From Chloroflexota bacterium (lineage in GTDB: Bacteria; Chloroflexota; Limnocylindria; Limnocylindrales; CSP1-4), in the NCBI GenBank assembly GCA_021786265.1, contig JAJYNP010000314.1, positions 11,864 to 75,863 of the forward strand: DNA of 64,000 nt. The letters run 5' to 3'. The notes below the pieces were generated by a model that was not told where the DNA came from, ran no database searches, and was given only the letters and a program-made list of their open reading frames with translations. The position numbers and the translations under genes are program-made. Below are positions 44,907 to 54,417 of the stretch, in pieces (position 1 is the stretch's first letter; every line of letters begins with the position of its first letter).

Positions 44907-46046
44907 ATGCAGCCACGCAGTGCACGGATTGATGGTTGGGGCTATTACGCCCCGACGCGCGTCCTCACCAACGCCGACCTGGAGCGGCTGGTCGACACGT
45001 CCGACGAGTGGATCCAGACGCGCACCGGGATCCGGGAGCGGCGGGTCGCCGCGCCGTGGGAGTCGACCGCCACCCTGGCGTCGGTCGCCGCCCGCCGGGC
45101 GCTCGCCGTGGCCGGCGTCGATCCGGCCGACATCGACATGATCCTGGTCGCCACCGTGACGCCCGACTACCAGTTCCCGTCCACCGCCGCCCTCGTGAAG
45201 GAGGCGATCGGCGCGCCACGGGCCGCCGCGATGGACCTGGCCGCGGCCTGCTCGGGCTGGGTCTACTCGCTCACCGCAGCGCACGCGTACATCGCCAGCG
45301 GCATGTACCGCACCGTGCTGGTGATCGGGGCCGAGGTGCTCTCGCGGGTCTGCGACTTCACCGACCGCAATACCTGCGTCCTGTTCGGCGACGGCGCGGG
45401 CGCGGTCCTGCTCCGGGCGTCCGACGAGCCCGGCGGCGGCCTGCTCGGCTTCGAGCTGACGGTCGACCCGAGCGGCGCCTACAACATCTGGGTGCCGGCC
45501 GGTGGGGCCCGCAACCCTGCCACGCCCGCGACCACCGAGCGTCGCGGGCACTTCATCCGGATGGACGGCCGCGAGACATATCGCTACGCGACCCGGACGC
45601 TCGCGCGCTCCGCGCTCACCGCCATCGAGCGGGCCGGGCTGACCTCGGACGACATCTCGCTGTTCGTGCCCCACCAGGCCAACATCCGGATCATCGAGTC
45701 GGTGGCGAAACAGCTGGGCCTCTCGATGGACCGCGTGTACGTCAACGTCGACCGGTACGGCAACACCTCGGCGGCGTCGGTGCCGATCGCGCTGGCGGAG
45801 GCGGTGGAGCGGGGCCGCGTGCAGCCGGGCGACCGGCTGGTGTTCGTGGCATTCGGCGCCGGGTACACGAGCGGCGCCGCGGTCCTGGAGTGGACGGCCG
45901 ATCCGTCGCGCTCGGCGCGGGCCGCCGCGATCGGCCCGGAAGTCGCGATCCACGCGCCGAGGGACTGGGAAAGCGACGACCCCACCCCGCCGGTGCTGCG
46001 CCCGTTCTTCGAGGCGCGGGAGCGGGCCGCGGTGGGGGAGGCGTAG
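44907..46046 (+). CDS. fabH: Beta-ketoacyl-ACP synthase III
   Basis: 379 residues, longer than E. coli FabH (317) because of a C-terminal tail after about residue 325 (SRSARAAAIGPEV onwards). Starts fatty-acid synthesis by condensing acyl-CoA with malonyl-ACP. TSDEWIQTRTGIRERR, catalytic Cys in AMDLAAACSGWVYSL, VPHQANIRIIES (His), and NRYGNTSAASVPIAL-like VDRYGNTSAASVPIA (Asn in place) make up the Cys-His-Asn triad. ATG with GAGCGAGGGAG upstream. Confidence 0.95.
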   Translation: MQPRSARIDGWGYYAPTRVLTNADLERLVDTSDEWIQTRTGIRERRVAAPWESTATLASVAARRALAVAGVDPADIDMILVATVTPDYQFPSTAALVKEAIGAPRAAAMDLAAACSGWVYSLTAAHAYIASGMYRTVLVIGAEVLSRVCDFTDRNTCVLFGDGAGAVLLRASDEPGGGLLGFELTVDPSGAYNIWVPAGGARNPATPATTERRGHFIRMDGRETYRYATRTLARSALTAIERAGLTSDDISLFVPHQANIRIIESVAKQLGLSMDRVYVNVDRYGNTSAASVPIALAEAVERGRVQPGDRLVFVAFGAGYTSGAAVLEWTADPSRSARAAAIGPEVAIHAPRDWESDDPTPPVLRPFFEARERAAVGEA

Positions 46047-46063
46047 GGCCGATCGGCCGCCCG

Positions 46064-46139
46064 GGCGCCATCGGTCCTGCCCTGGCGCCATCGGTCCTGC
46101 CCTGCGCTGATCCATCCCCCGGCGCTGATCCATCCCCCC
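46064..46139. repeat. Two adjacent tandem duplications after fabH
   Basis: GGCGCCATCGGTCCTGCCCT twice (46064-46083, 46084-46103), immediately followed by two 18-bp copies of GCGCTGATCCATCCCCCG (46104-46121, 46122-46139). Perfect or near-perfect. Confidence 0.9.
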
Positions 46140-46190
46140 GGCGCCGTCCCTCCACCGCGGCGATCCATCACCCGGCGGGCATGCGCGGTT

Positions 46191-46378
46191 CGCCATACTT
46201 TGTATGTTGCGGCGTGCACACCCGTCGGGGAGAGGCGGGCCCCACCGGCCTTCGGGTCCTCGCCCGAGCCTACCGGTCGCGGCGTGCCGCCAGCGCGTGC
46301 GCCATGAGCCGCCTGTGCCGGCCCGCCATACTTTGTATGTCGCGGCACGCATGCCCATCCGGGAGAGGGCCTCGCCGG
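46191..46378. repeat. ATACTTTGTATG repeat family, copies 1 and 2
   Basis: The 12-mer at 46195-46206 and 46328-46339, each inside a ~55-bp segment that is roughly 80-85% alike between copies (CGCCATACTTTGTATG, then GCGGC...GC...GGGAGAGG). The core is an inverted repeat ATAC-TTT-GTAT. Two more copies with different flanks occur at 53160 and 53282. Confidence 0.8.
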
Positions 46379-46527
46379 TCGCGGCGGAGCTCGTGGGCGG
46401 GTTCTCGTCGCCGGCGGCTGCCCATCGCCGCACGCAGCGCACGGCCCCTGTACAGTCTCCCCATCGACGGCCCGCCACGCGTCCCCCGGGTCCGAGACGT
46501 CATCAGCGTCCCGACGGAGGTGCATGC

Positions 46528-47277
<750 letters not shown>

Positions 47278-47292
47278 CGCCCGCGGGGTGCC

Positions 47293-47469
47293 ATGCGCCG
47301 CGCCGCGCGCTACGGGCTTCCACCGTTCGTGCGGATCAAGCCGCGACCCGACGATGTGCTCTTCGCCGGCGCGGCCGAACTGTCGATGCGAGGCGACCAC
47401 CGTCCCACCGAGGTGATGTTCGCATCGATGCTGGACGAGGCGCTGCGCTCCGCGGCCGGCCAGCACTGA
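47293..47469 (+). CDS. Small hypothetical protein downstream of fabG
   Basis: 58 residues, ATG 15 bp after the fabG stop. Reads MRRAARYGLPPFVRIKPRPD then DVLFAGAAELSMRGDHRPTE and an Ala-rich helix. The opening is basic and the rest mixed helix; no motif recognised. Supported by spacing and by normal codon composition; could be spurious. Confidence 0.45.
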   Translation: MRRAARYGLPPFVRIKPRPDDVLFAGAAELSMRGDHRPTEVMFASMLDEALRSAAGQH

Positions 47470-47628
47470 TCCTGCTTCTCCCCCATCGGTGGCATCCTTG
47501 ACGGGCTACGGCTTCGCTGTCCCGCGCGGCCCGACCCGGCCGGTCGTCCCACGCGGGGCTCGAACGGGAACCAACCCCCGGTGCGACCCTCTCGAGGGGC
47601 CACACTGCTACCGGTCAGGAGGTCGCCG

Positions 47629-49995
47629 ATGTCCGCCCCGCATCTCCCGCTCGAACGGTCACGACGCTGGATCGTGCTCGCCGTCTCGGCCGCGCTGCTG
47701 GCCGCCCTGGTGCCGCTGGGTGGCGCGGCCATGGCGGCGACGGCTACCCAGCTCACCGTCATGAGCACGTCGGTGCCCTCGAGCGGCATCGTCCCGTCCG
47801 GTATCGCCGTGACCTTCACGGTCGCCGCGACCGACAGCAGCACCCCCGCCAACGTCGACACCAGCTACACGGGCACGATCACCGTCACCTCGACCGACCC
47901 CCGGGCGACGCTGCTGCCGGCCGCCCACACGTACACGTCGGGCGACGCCGGCTCGTACACCTTCACGGTCGTCTTCGCCACGGCCGGGTCCCAATCGGTG
48001 ACGTTCTCGTCGTCCAGTCCCACGCTCACCAGCGCCACCGCGTCCGGCATCGCCGTTACGCAGAGCAAGCTCGTGGTCCAGTCGACCACGCCCACGACCA
48101 CGACGGCCGGTTCGGCCGTGTCGATCACGGTGCAGGCGCAGGACTCGACCGGCGCGACACTCACCAGCTTCACGGGCACGGTCAGCGTCACCTCCACCGA
48201 CCCGACCGTGGCGCAGTCCTGGACCTACACCACCGGCACCAACAGCGATAACGGGCAGCACACCTTCAACGTCACGCTCACGAAGGCCGGGACGCAGTAC
48301 GTGTACTTCGCCTCGCCCGGCCTGACGTCGGCACAGTCGTCCGCCATCACGGTCACCGCCGGCACGGCCACGAAGCTCATCTTCGTCCAGCAGCCCGCGG
48401 CCGTGACGCCAACGCTGCTGTCGCCGCAGCCGATCGTCGGCATCGCCGACGCGTACGGCAACCTGGTCGGCAGCGCCTCTGGGACCGTCACCCTTTCGCT
48501 CGACCCCAATCCCACGGGCGCGGCCTTCGCGTGCACCAACTCCGGCAACCTGACGGTGACCACGTACCTGGGGCAGGCGACATACTCCGGCTGTGCCGTC
48601 AGCCTGACCGGCTCGGGGTACCAGCTGACCGCCAGCGCCACCGGCTACACGACCGCGCAGTCGACCGCGTTCAGCGTCACCTCCGGCCCGGCGAGCAGGC
48701 TCGCCTTCTGCTGGGGATCGATCTCGTCCGGCTGTTCCACGACGGCCCCGACCGGCAGCACCGGCGGGACGGCGTTCCCCGTCCAGCCCACGATCGTGGT
48801 GCGGGACGCGAACGGCAACACCGTCACGAGCGACAACGCCACCATCGTGACGCTGGCGATCGCGACCGCGGGAACCGGCGCCACCCTCACCTGCACCGGC
48901 ACCACGTCCGGCGTCACCTCCCTGCGGGTCACCTCGGGCGTCGCGTCGTTCACCGGCTGCTCGATCGACAAGGTCGGCACGTACCAGCTCACGGCGACCT
49001 CCTACCCGTACTACGCGCCGGCTACGGGCAATGCGTTCACCGTTTCCCCGGGTCCGCCGGCCAGGCTGGCGTTCACCGCGCAGCCGGCCGTGGGATACGC
49101 CGGCCAGCCGTTCGCGATCCAGCCGGTCGTGGCGATCACCGACGCAGGCGGCAACGTCGCCACGACCTCCAGCGCAACGATCACGCTCACGCTCTCCGGC
49201 GGCACCTCGGGCGCCGTCCTCAGCTGCACCGGCGGCGTGTCGCGGACGACCGTCGCCGGCGTGGCCACGTTCACCGGCTGCTCGATCAACGCCCAGGGCA
49301 GCAACTACGCGATCACCGCGCTCGCGACGAACGTCGTCCCGACCGTGGTGCTTACCCCGGCCGTGACCGCCGCCTTCAGCGTGTCGGCGCCGGCCGCGCA
49401 GATCACCGTGACGCCGTCGGCTCGGGTGATCGTCTGGGCACAGCCCGTCACCCTGACGACGCACTTCGGGATCAACGGCGCCGGCAAGACGTTCGCCCTG
49501 CAGGCCTCCACCGACCAGGTGAACTGGTACCAGATCGCGATGCTCACCACCAACTCGGTCGGTGACGCTGCGTTCCCCTACACCCCCGCCACGAACCTGT
49601 GGTACCGGGCCGTCTTCGCCGGCACACCCGACCTGGCCGCGGCGAACAGCACGCCCGTGCGCGTGGTGGTGCGCCAGATCGCGCTGCTTCGACCGACCAA
49701 CGCCGGGCGGGTCGTGACGATCGCGGCCGGCACCACGCTCACCTGGCGGGTCACCGTGCGACCGAACCGTCCTGAGCTGCCGCACGCGAAGGTGGGCTGG
49801 GAGTTCTACATCTACCGCGGCGGGCGCTGGGTGTACCTGACCACCCGCTATGCATTCACCGACAACCTCGGGATCGCCACCTACTCGTACCGGTTCGGCA
49901 GCGCCGGGCAGTGGTACGTGCGGGCACAGGCCTTCCCGCTGCCGTTCAACGCCAACTCCGGCTGGAGCCCGGTCAACCGCTACAGCGTGCAGTAG
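47629..49995 (+). CDS. Secreted Ig-like repeat protein (surface/adhesin or S-layer-like)
   Basis: 788 residues from ATG 47629, which has an ideal AGGAGGT SD. Signal peptide (WIVLAVSAALLAALVPLGGAAMA-AT). The mature chain is Thr/Ser/Gly-rich and built from about six beta-sandwich-like repeats of 90-115 residues, several starting with A-x-(R/K)-L-x-F (ATKLIFVQQPA, ASRLAFCWG, PARLAFTAQPA) and ending TFTGCSI-type Cys strands, as in bacterial Ig-like/filamin-like domains. The last ~150 residues (VTVRPNRPELPHAKVGWEFY, WYVRAQAFPLPFN) form a distinct domain. Surface location is inferred. A related protein begins at 63447. Confidence 0.85.
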   Translation: MSAPHLPLERSRRWIVLAVSAALLAALVPLGGAAMAATATQLTVMSTSVPSSGIVPSGIAVTFTVAATDSSTPANVDTSYTGTITVTSTDPRATLLPAAHTYTSGDAGSYTFTVVFATAGSQSVTFSSSSPTLTSATASGIAVTQSKLVVQSTTPTTTTAGSAVSITVQAQDSTGATLTSFTGTVSVTSTDPTVAQSWTYTTGTNSDNGQHTFNVTLTKAGTQYVYFASPGLTSAQSSAITVTAGTATKLIFVQQPAAVTPTLLSPQPIVGIADAYGNLVGSASGTVTLSLDPNPTGAAFACTNSGNLTVTTYLGQATYSGCAVSLTGSGYQLTASATGYTTAQSTAFSVTSGPASRLAFCWGSISSGCSTTAPTGSTGGTAFPVQPTIVVRDANGNTVTSDNATIVTLAIATAGTGATLTCTGTTSGVTSLRVTSGVASFTGCSIDKVGTYQLTATSYPYYAPATGNAFTVSPGPPARLAFTAQPAVGYAGQPFAIQPVVAITDAGGNVATTSSATITLTLSGGTSGAVLSCTGGVSRTTVAGVATFTGCSINAQGSNYAITALATNVVPTVVLTPAVTAAFSVSAPAAQITVTPSARVIVWAQPVTLTTHFGINGAGKTFALQASTDQVNWYQIAMLTTNSVGDAAFPYTPATNLWYRAVFAGTPDLAAANSTPVRVVVRQIALLRPTNAGRVVTIAAGTTLTWRVTVRPNRPELPHAKVGWEFYIYRGGRWVYLTTRYAFTDNLGIATYSYRFGSAGQWYVRAQAFPLPFNANSGWSPVNRYSVQ

Positions 49996-50003
49996 TCGAG
50001 CCC

Positions 50004-50037
50004 CGGCTGCGGGCCCGCGCGCATGGGTCCGCAGCCG
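50004..50037 (+). terminator. Hairpin terminator after the Ig-like protein gene
   Basis: 13-bp stem with one G-U pair (CGGCTGCGGGCCC / GGGTCCGCAGCCG) and an 8-nt loop, 8 bp after the stop. No U-tract. Confidence 0.7.
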
Positions 50038-50107
50038 GCCGCCCGATCCGGCACAATCCGCGCCACAGGCGCCCACGCCCCGCTCAGCGTCCCAGCGAGG
50101 TGACATC

Positions 50108-50857
50108 GTGATCGACCTTTCCGGCAAGGCCGCCGTCGTGACCGGCGGCTCACGCGGCATCGGGCGGGCCATCGTCGTGAGGCTCGCGGCCCAGGGCGCC
50201 GACGTCGCGTTCAGCTACCGGGGGAACGAGGCGGCGGCCCGGGGGGCCGCCGTCGCCGTGGAGGGGCTCGGCCGGCGCGCCATCGCCCACCGGGGCGACG
50301 TGACCGACCCGGGCGCGGCCAACGCCCTGGTCGCGGCCGCGCTCGCCGCCTTCGGCCGCATCGACATCCTGGTGAACAGCGCGGGCATCACGCGCGACGA
50401 CCTCCTGATGCGGATGACCGATCAGGCCTGGCAGGACGTCCTGCAGACGAACCTTTCCGGCGCCTTCTACGCCACCCGCGCCGTGCTCCGGCCGATGCTG
50501 AAGGCCCGCCGGGGTCGCATCGTGAACATCTCCAGCGTCGCCGGGCAGGCGGGTAACGCCGGCCAGGCCAACTACTCGGCGGCCAAGGCCGGGCTGATCG
50601 GGCTGACCAGGGCCACCGCGCGCGAGGTGGCCAGCCGGGGGATCACCTGCAACGCGGTCGCGCCCGGGTTCGTCCTCACCGAGATGACCGAGGTCCTGCC
50701 CGAGAAGATCCAGGAGGGGATCCGAGCGGTGACGCCCATCGGCCGTTTCGGCACCGTGGAGGAGATCGCCGACGTGGTGGCCTTCCTCTGCTCCGACGAG
50801 GCGGCCTACGTCACAGGCCAGGTGGTGGGGGTCGACGGCGGCCTGGTGATGATGTAG
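50108..50857 (+). CDS. fabG: 3-oxoacyl-ACP reductase FabG (copy 2)
   Basis: 249 residues from GTG with GAGGTGAC upstream. Same motifs as copy 1: VTGGSRGIGRAI, LVNSAGITRDDL (NNAG changed to NSAG), ISSVAGQAGNAGQANYSAAK, VDGGLVMM. The CACAAT hexamer at 50052-50057 may be its promoter. The two copies bracket the Ig-like gene and the terminator, which suggests a duplication or an insertion of the surface-protein gene. Possibly specialised for another ketoacyl substrate. Confidence 0.94.
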   Translation: MIDLSGKAAVVTGGSRGIGRAIVVRLAAQGADVAFSYRGNEAAARGAAVAVEGLGRRAIAHRGDVTDPGAANALVAAALAAFGRIDILVNSAGITRDDLLMRMTDQAWQDVLQTNLSGAFYATRAVLRPMLKARRGRIVNISSVAGQAGNAGQANYSAAKAGLIGLTRATAREVASRGITCNAVAPGFVLTEMTEVLPEKIQEGIRAVTPIGRFGTVEEIADVVAFLCSDEAAYVTGQVVGVDGGLVMM

Positions 50858-50936
50858 GCCGACGTGCGACCCGCGACCGCTGCTGGCAGGGCTCGCGAGA
50901 TGGATCGCGGCCCCAGGCAGTGCCGCGCGACGGCGG

Positions 50937-51350
50937 TCAGGCTGGCACCGCTGCTCCGTCCCGGTCCGGAGGGATATCGAGGCCAAGGTGCCGGCCCAGC
51001 GCTTCGCGCACCGCCGACCGGATCGCCGGGCTGGTGACGTGCCGGATGCCACCTCCGGCGATGACCTCCTCGGTCCTGATGCGCGAGACCGAGATGGTGC
51101 GGACCTGGTGGCAGAGGATCACGGCATCCGCCATCTGCCCGGCCTGCCCCCTGGGGATTGCCACCTCGTTGGGGTAGCGCGGAACGGTCCAGGCCGCGGT
51201 GATGGGGCAGACGCTCACCCGCCCGGACCGGTGGAAGGGCTCGTTGGAGACCACCAGCACCCGGCGCGTCCCGCCCTGCTCGTGTCCCGCGACCGGCTCG
51301 AGGTCGGCGATGACGACTGCCCAGCGCAGCCGCCTCACGCCGGCGGCCAT
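50937..51350 (-). CDS. mazF: MazF/PemK-type toxin (mRNA interferase)
   Basis: 137 residues. Fits the PemK/MazF SH3-like endoribonuclease family: WAVVIADLEPVAGHEQGGTRRVLVVSNEPF, then VSVCPITAAW, PRYPNEVAIP and a C-terminal helix with ILCHQVRTISVSRI. Cleaves mRNA when unneutralised. Second gene of a minus-strand pair overlapping the upstream antitoxin by 16 bp. Confidence 0.9.
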   Translation of the reverse strand: MAAGVRRLRWAVVIADLEPVAGHEQGGTRRVLVVSNEPFHRSGRVSVCPITAAWTVPRYPNEVAIPRGQAGQMADAVILCHQVRTISVSRIRTEEVIAGGGIRHVTSPAIRSAVREALGRHLGLDIPPDRDGAAVPA

Positions 51351-51598
51351 GTCTCCGCGTCTGCGGAGCCGAACTCGGTGTCGAGCCGGGCCAGTTCACC
51401 GGTGAAGAGGGGATCATCGGCGGCCCGGGACCAGGCTTCCTCCTCGTCCGCCTCCCGTACCCGGCGGACCAGCTCGTTGATCGCCATCTCGACTACGGCG
51501 TCCTGGCTCGGCGCGATCCGGCGGTCGGCCAGCTCTCGCACCGCGGACACGGCGGGGGCGGGCAGGTTGTAGGTGCGCTTGACGCGATCCGCTGGCAC
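51335..51598 (-). CDS. Antitoxin of the MazF-like toxin
   Basis: 87 residues from GTG. N-terminal KRTYNLPAPAVSAVRELAD resembles ribbon-helix-helix antitoxins; the middle NELVRRVREADEEEAWSRAADD is an acidic helix of toxin-binding type. GTG sits 6 nt after a consensus -10. The toxin gene starts inside its last codons, the classical antitoxin-first order. Expected to bind its own promoter. Confidence 0.8.
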   Translation of the reverse strand: MPADRVKRTYNLPAPAVSAVRELADRRIAPSQDAVVEMAINELVRRVREADEEEAWSRAADDPLFTGELARLDTEFGSADAETWPPA

Positions 51599-51604
51599 GG
51601 GCCC

Positions 51605-51633
51605 ATGGTAAGGGTGTCCGAGCGACGTGTCAA
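51605..51633 (-). promoter_or_regulatory. Consensus promoter of the MazEF-like operon, leaderless
   Basis: On the minus strand TTGACA (51628-51633), 17-bp spacer, TACCAT (51605-51610), then 6 nt to the GTG start. The best full sigma-70-type promoter in the window. Confidence 0.85.
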
Positions 51634-51699
51634 TTACGGGTGTCAGATCCACGTCCACATCCGCCACGATGCCGATGGCGGCCGGTCCGCAGGTTGCCG

Positions 51700-52839
51700 T
51701 TACTCCCCCAGGCCCAGCGCCGTCTCCATGACCGTGCGGATCGTCAGGGCGTTCTGCAGCACGCTGTTGTGGTCGGCATCCGGGACCATGGTGAGGGTGG
51801 CGTTGTAGCCCGCGGCCTGGAGCGCCTGCTCGAACGACTGCGCCTCGATCGGCCGCACGTTCATGTCGTCGGCCCCCTGCACCAGCCGCACGATCAGCCC
51901 CGGGTTGCTGTGTGCCCGGACGAGCGCGAATGGGTCGCCGGCAGCCCAGTCGGCGGGCGCCCCCGCGGTCCCCCCCGACGACGCCGGCGCCGGGGACGAA
52001 CCGGCTCCCGGCACGCCCGGGCCGCCGCTCGGCGCAGGCCCACCGAAGAACGCGTCGAGGAACCCGGGCGTGACCCCGCCCTGGGAGTAGATCCCCGCGA
52101 TCCCCACGAATGCGTCCGGCCTGGTCGACCCGGACTGTGTCAGGCACGCTCCGGCCGGCGGTGTGAACGGATCCGACGAGAGCGCCTCGGTGGACGCGAA
52201 GAAGCCTCCCAGCGAGTGGGCCACCAGCGTCACCTTCGACCCGTCGCCGCCGTACTGCGCGGCGTTCGCCCGCGCGAACCGGATGGCGCAGCCGATGTCC
52301 TCGTACGGCAGGGGGAACGTGCCGCCGTACTGCGCGCCCTCGCGGTAGTCCGCCACGAACACCACTGCTCCCTGTCCCGCCAGGAGCGACGCGAAGTCGC
52401 CCAGGCCGTGACGGATCCCGGGCGCGGCCGGCCCACCGGGGACCGCGACCACCACCGGCCAGGGCCCGGTCTGCCGCGGGTAATACACGTCCAGGTACAG
52501 CGTGCAGGGCCCGAGCGTTCCGCACGACACCTGCGACGTGAACGCCACCTGTCCCTGGCCGCTGATCGGCATCCGGGTGCACCGTGGGTCGAACGGTCCG
52601 CACGACGCGGGTGGCCCCGGCGGGACGGCGGTCTCTACCGGGGGCGAGGCAGGCGGCACGGTCGGCGAGACCGGGCTCGGCAACGGCGAGACGGCAGCGA
52701 CCGGGGCGCTCGCGGACGGCGCGGCTGGCGTGGGAGACGCGGACGGTGCCCTCGACACGAGCACCACGGCCGCCACGAGGACGGCCACGCCCACGACGAC
52801 GGCGGCGGCGACGGCGGCGAGGCGGGCGCGTTCGGTCAT
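51700..52839 (-). CDS. Membrane-anchored alpha/beta hydrolase
   Basis: 379 residues. N-terminal membrane anchor (RLAAVAAAVVVGVAVLVAAVVLV), a Ser/Pro/Ala linker of about 60 residues, then an alpha/beta hydrolase: oxyanion region VVAVPGGPAAPG, nucleophile elbow LVAHSLGGFFAS, an Asp before late strands and catalytic His in VPDADHNSVL. Resembles feruloyl-esterase or dienelactone-hydrolase-like enzymes; substrate unknown. The ATG 52839 has a GGAG SD. Probably faces outward. Confidence 0.85.
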   Translation of the reverse strand: MTERARLAAVAAAVVVGVAVLVAAVVLVSRAPSASPTPAAPSASAPVAAVSPLPSPVSPTVPPASPPVETAVPPGPPASCGPFDPRCTRMPISGQGQVAFTSQVSCGTLGPCTLYLDVYYPRQTGPWPVVVAVPGGPAAPGIRHGLGDFASLLAGQGAVVFVADYREGAQYGGTFPLPYEDIGCAIRFARANAAQYGGDGSKVTLVAHSLGGFFASTEALSSDPFTPPAGACLTQSGSTRPDAFVGIAGIYSQGGVTPGFLDAFFGGPAPSGGPGVPGAGSSPAPASSGGTAGAPADWAAGDPFALVRAHSNPGLIVRLVQGADDMNVRPIEAQSFEQALQAAGYNATLTMVPDADHNSVLQNALTIRTVMETALGLGE

Positions 52840-53606
52840 GCGATCAGCTCCGGTGGGTGGGAAGACGACAAGGGTAGGGCGGAACCGCACCGGCTGTCGA
52901 CCGCCGCTGGCCGTCCTGTGGACGGCCACACCGCCGGTGGCGCGAGTGTGGACGGTGGCGCGAGAGCCACGGGCTGCGGCGGCTCAAGCTGCGGGTGGCG
53001 CGACCGCGACCATCCCCGGCCCGCCACCCTGGAGCCGCACCCCGATCGCCGGGTGCCCTCCGTTCACCGGGCGCCCTCCGTTCGCCGGCTTCCTGCCGCC
53101 TGGTCCCCGGAAGAACGCCGTGGGGTCCTTCCCTGCCGGTAGCCACTGTCGGGCTTGCAATACTTTGTATGGCATCCGGGAGCGTTCGCCGTGCGGGAGG
53201 CCAGTCGGGGATGCGGCGTGGGGCATGCAGCCTGCCGAGTACAGAGCATGTTCCCTGCCGGTAGCCACTGTCGGGCTTGCAATACTTTGTATGGCAAGTT
53301 GACACCCCACCCTCCGGAGGGATGCCACCCCGGGCCCAGCCCCCCTCGGGCGCGCCCGTGGCGACCAGGGCCTCCTTTCAGCGCCCTTTCAACTCGGCCG
53401 CGGAGAGTGTCAGAAACGGCCCGACGCCGGGTGGGATCATCGTCCCGTGTCCGCCGCGTCGATCGGGAAGGGTGGCGAACCTGGGTATCGATGTGGCAGA
53501 CTCTGCGCGTCATGACGCGCCGACACACGCGTCGGCCAGCCTGCTCTTGCCCGTCAGTCGGTCCTCAGGGGACACTGGGCCGGGTCTCGGGCCGCGTGGA
53601 GGACGC
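52840..53606. other. Intergenic repeat region upstream of the ECF sigma gene
   Basis: No gene supported. Contains GCCCTCCGTTC tandem pairs (53045-53085), the duplicated 46-mer (53129-53296) and a CAGACT-like hexamer near 53494 that could be a promoter for the sigma gene. Confidence 0.55.
53129..53296. repeat. Pair of identical 46-bp direct repeats carrying ATACTTTGTATG
   Basis: Copies at 53129-53174 and 53251-53296 are identical; spacer 76 bp. Each ends in the 12-mer ATACTTTGTATG (53160-53171, 53282-53293) plus GCA, linking them to the two copies after fabH. Confidence 0.9.
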
Positions 53607-54398
53607 GTGGTAGAGAGTGTCTGGAGCGAGCAGGAGCTCGTCCGGCGCTGCAAAGAGGGATCGGAGGCGGCGTATGCCGAGCTGGTGCGCCAGCATCGGC
53701 AGCGCCTGCTCAACCTCGCGTTCCGCCTGACCAACAGCCGGGAGACGGCCGAGGACGTGGTCCAGGAGACCTTCCTGGCCGCCTTCCGTGGCATGGAGCG
53801 CTTCACGCCCCGCCCCGCCCTCGCCCCCTGGATCACCACCATCTGCGTGCGGCTCGCCGGTCGCGCCGGCGAGCGTCGATCGGCCACGCGCGTCGCGTCG
53901 CTGGACCAGCTGGCGGAAGCGGATCCGCCCGGCTCCCTCACCGCGCTGTTCGGCGCGTCGGACGGCGACGGCCGTGACCCCCATGCCGCCGCCGAGGCGT
54001 CCGAGCTCCGGCGCGCCCTCACCGGTGCCATCGCCACGCTGCCGTACAAGCAGCGAGCGGCGGTCGTGCTGCGGTTCGTCATGGGCCTCGACTACGCTGA
54101 TGCCGCCCAGGCCCTGGACGTCCCGCTGAACACCTACAAGAGCCACCTGCTCCGTGGGACGCGCCAGCTCCGCGACGTGCTGCTCCCGCTGATGCAGCGC
54201 CCGGGCGGGGAGCCCACCGGCCCGGGCGGGGAGCCCGCCGGCCCGGGCGCGATCCCGGGCGGACCCGACGGGGGCCGGCCGCCCAACGACGCTATCCCCC
54301 GAGCGATCCCGGTGGTGAACGAGGTCCCGGCCGTCGACGAGATCGCCGTGGCGGCGCCCGCCTCGACCCGGCCGAACCGCGCCGTCCGCTCGACCTGA
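53607..54398 (+). CDS. ECF-type sigma factor (SigE/RpoE-like)
   Basis: 263 residues from GTG 53607 with a GGAGG SD. Region 2: ELVRRCKEGSEAAYAELVRQ, RLTNSRETAEDVVQETFLAAFRG; region 4: LPYKQRAAVVLRFVMGLDYADAAQALDVPLNTYKSHLLRG. C-terminal Gly/Pro tail (GGEPTGPGGEPAGPGG). Its expected anti-sigma is not next to it but 8.1 kb downstream at 62537. A hairpin follows after 22 bp. Confidence 0.92.
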   Translation: MVESVWSEQELVRRCKEGSEAAYAELVRQHRQRLLNLAFRLTNSRETAEDVVQETFLAAFRGMERFTPRPALAPWITTICVRLAGRAGERRSATRVASLDQLAEADPPGSLTALFGASDGDGRDPHAAAEASELRRALTGAIATLPYKQRAAVVLRFVMGLDYADAAQALDVPLNTYKSHLLRGTRQLRDVLLPLMQRPGGEPTGPGGEPAGPGAIPGGPDGGRPPNDAIPRAIPVVNEVPAVDEIAVAAPASTRPNRAVRST

Positions 54399-54417
54399 CC
54401 GGCGAGCGAGCCGGCGA

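Larger units (their letters stand above)
46047..46527. other. Intergenic repeat region between fabH and fabG
   Basis: No gene supported in about 480 bp. It holds two pairs of tandem repeats (46064-46103, 46104-46139), two copies of a ~55-bp imperfect repeat centred on ATACTTTGTATG (46191-46245, 46324-46378) and a TACAGT hexamer near 46450 that may be the fabG promoter with a ~70-nt leader. Confidence 0.65.

Noticed and set aside
53277..53606. N-terminal extension of the ECF sigma factor to an upstream in-frame ATG
   Set aside because: The extension lacks sigma motifs and includes part of the 46-bp repeat; the GTG at 53607 has a good SD and gives the normal region 2 spacing.
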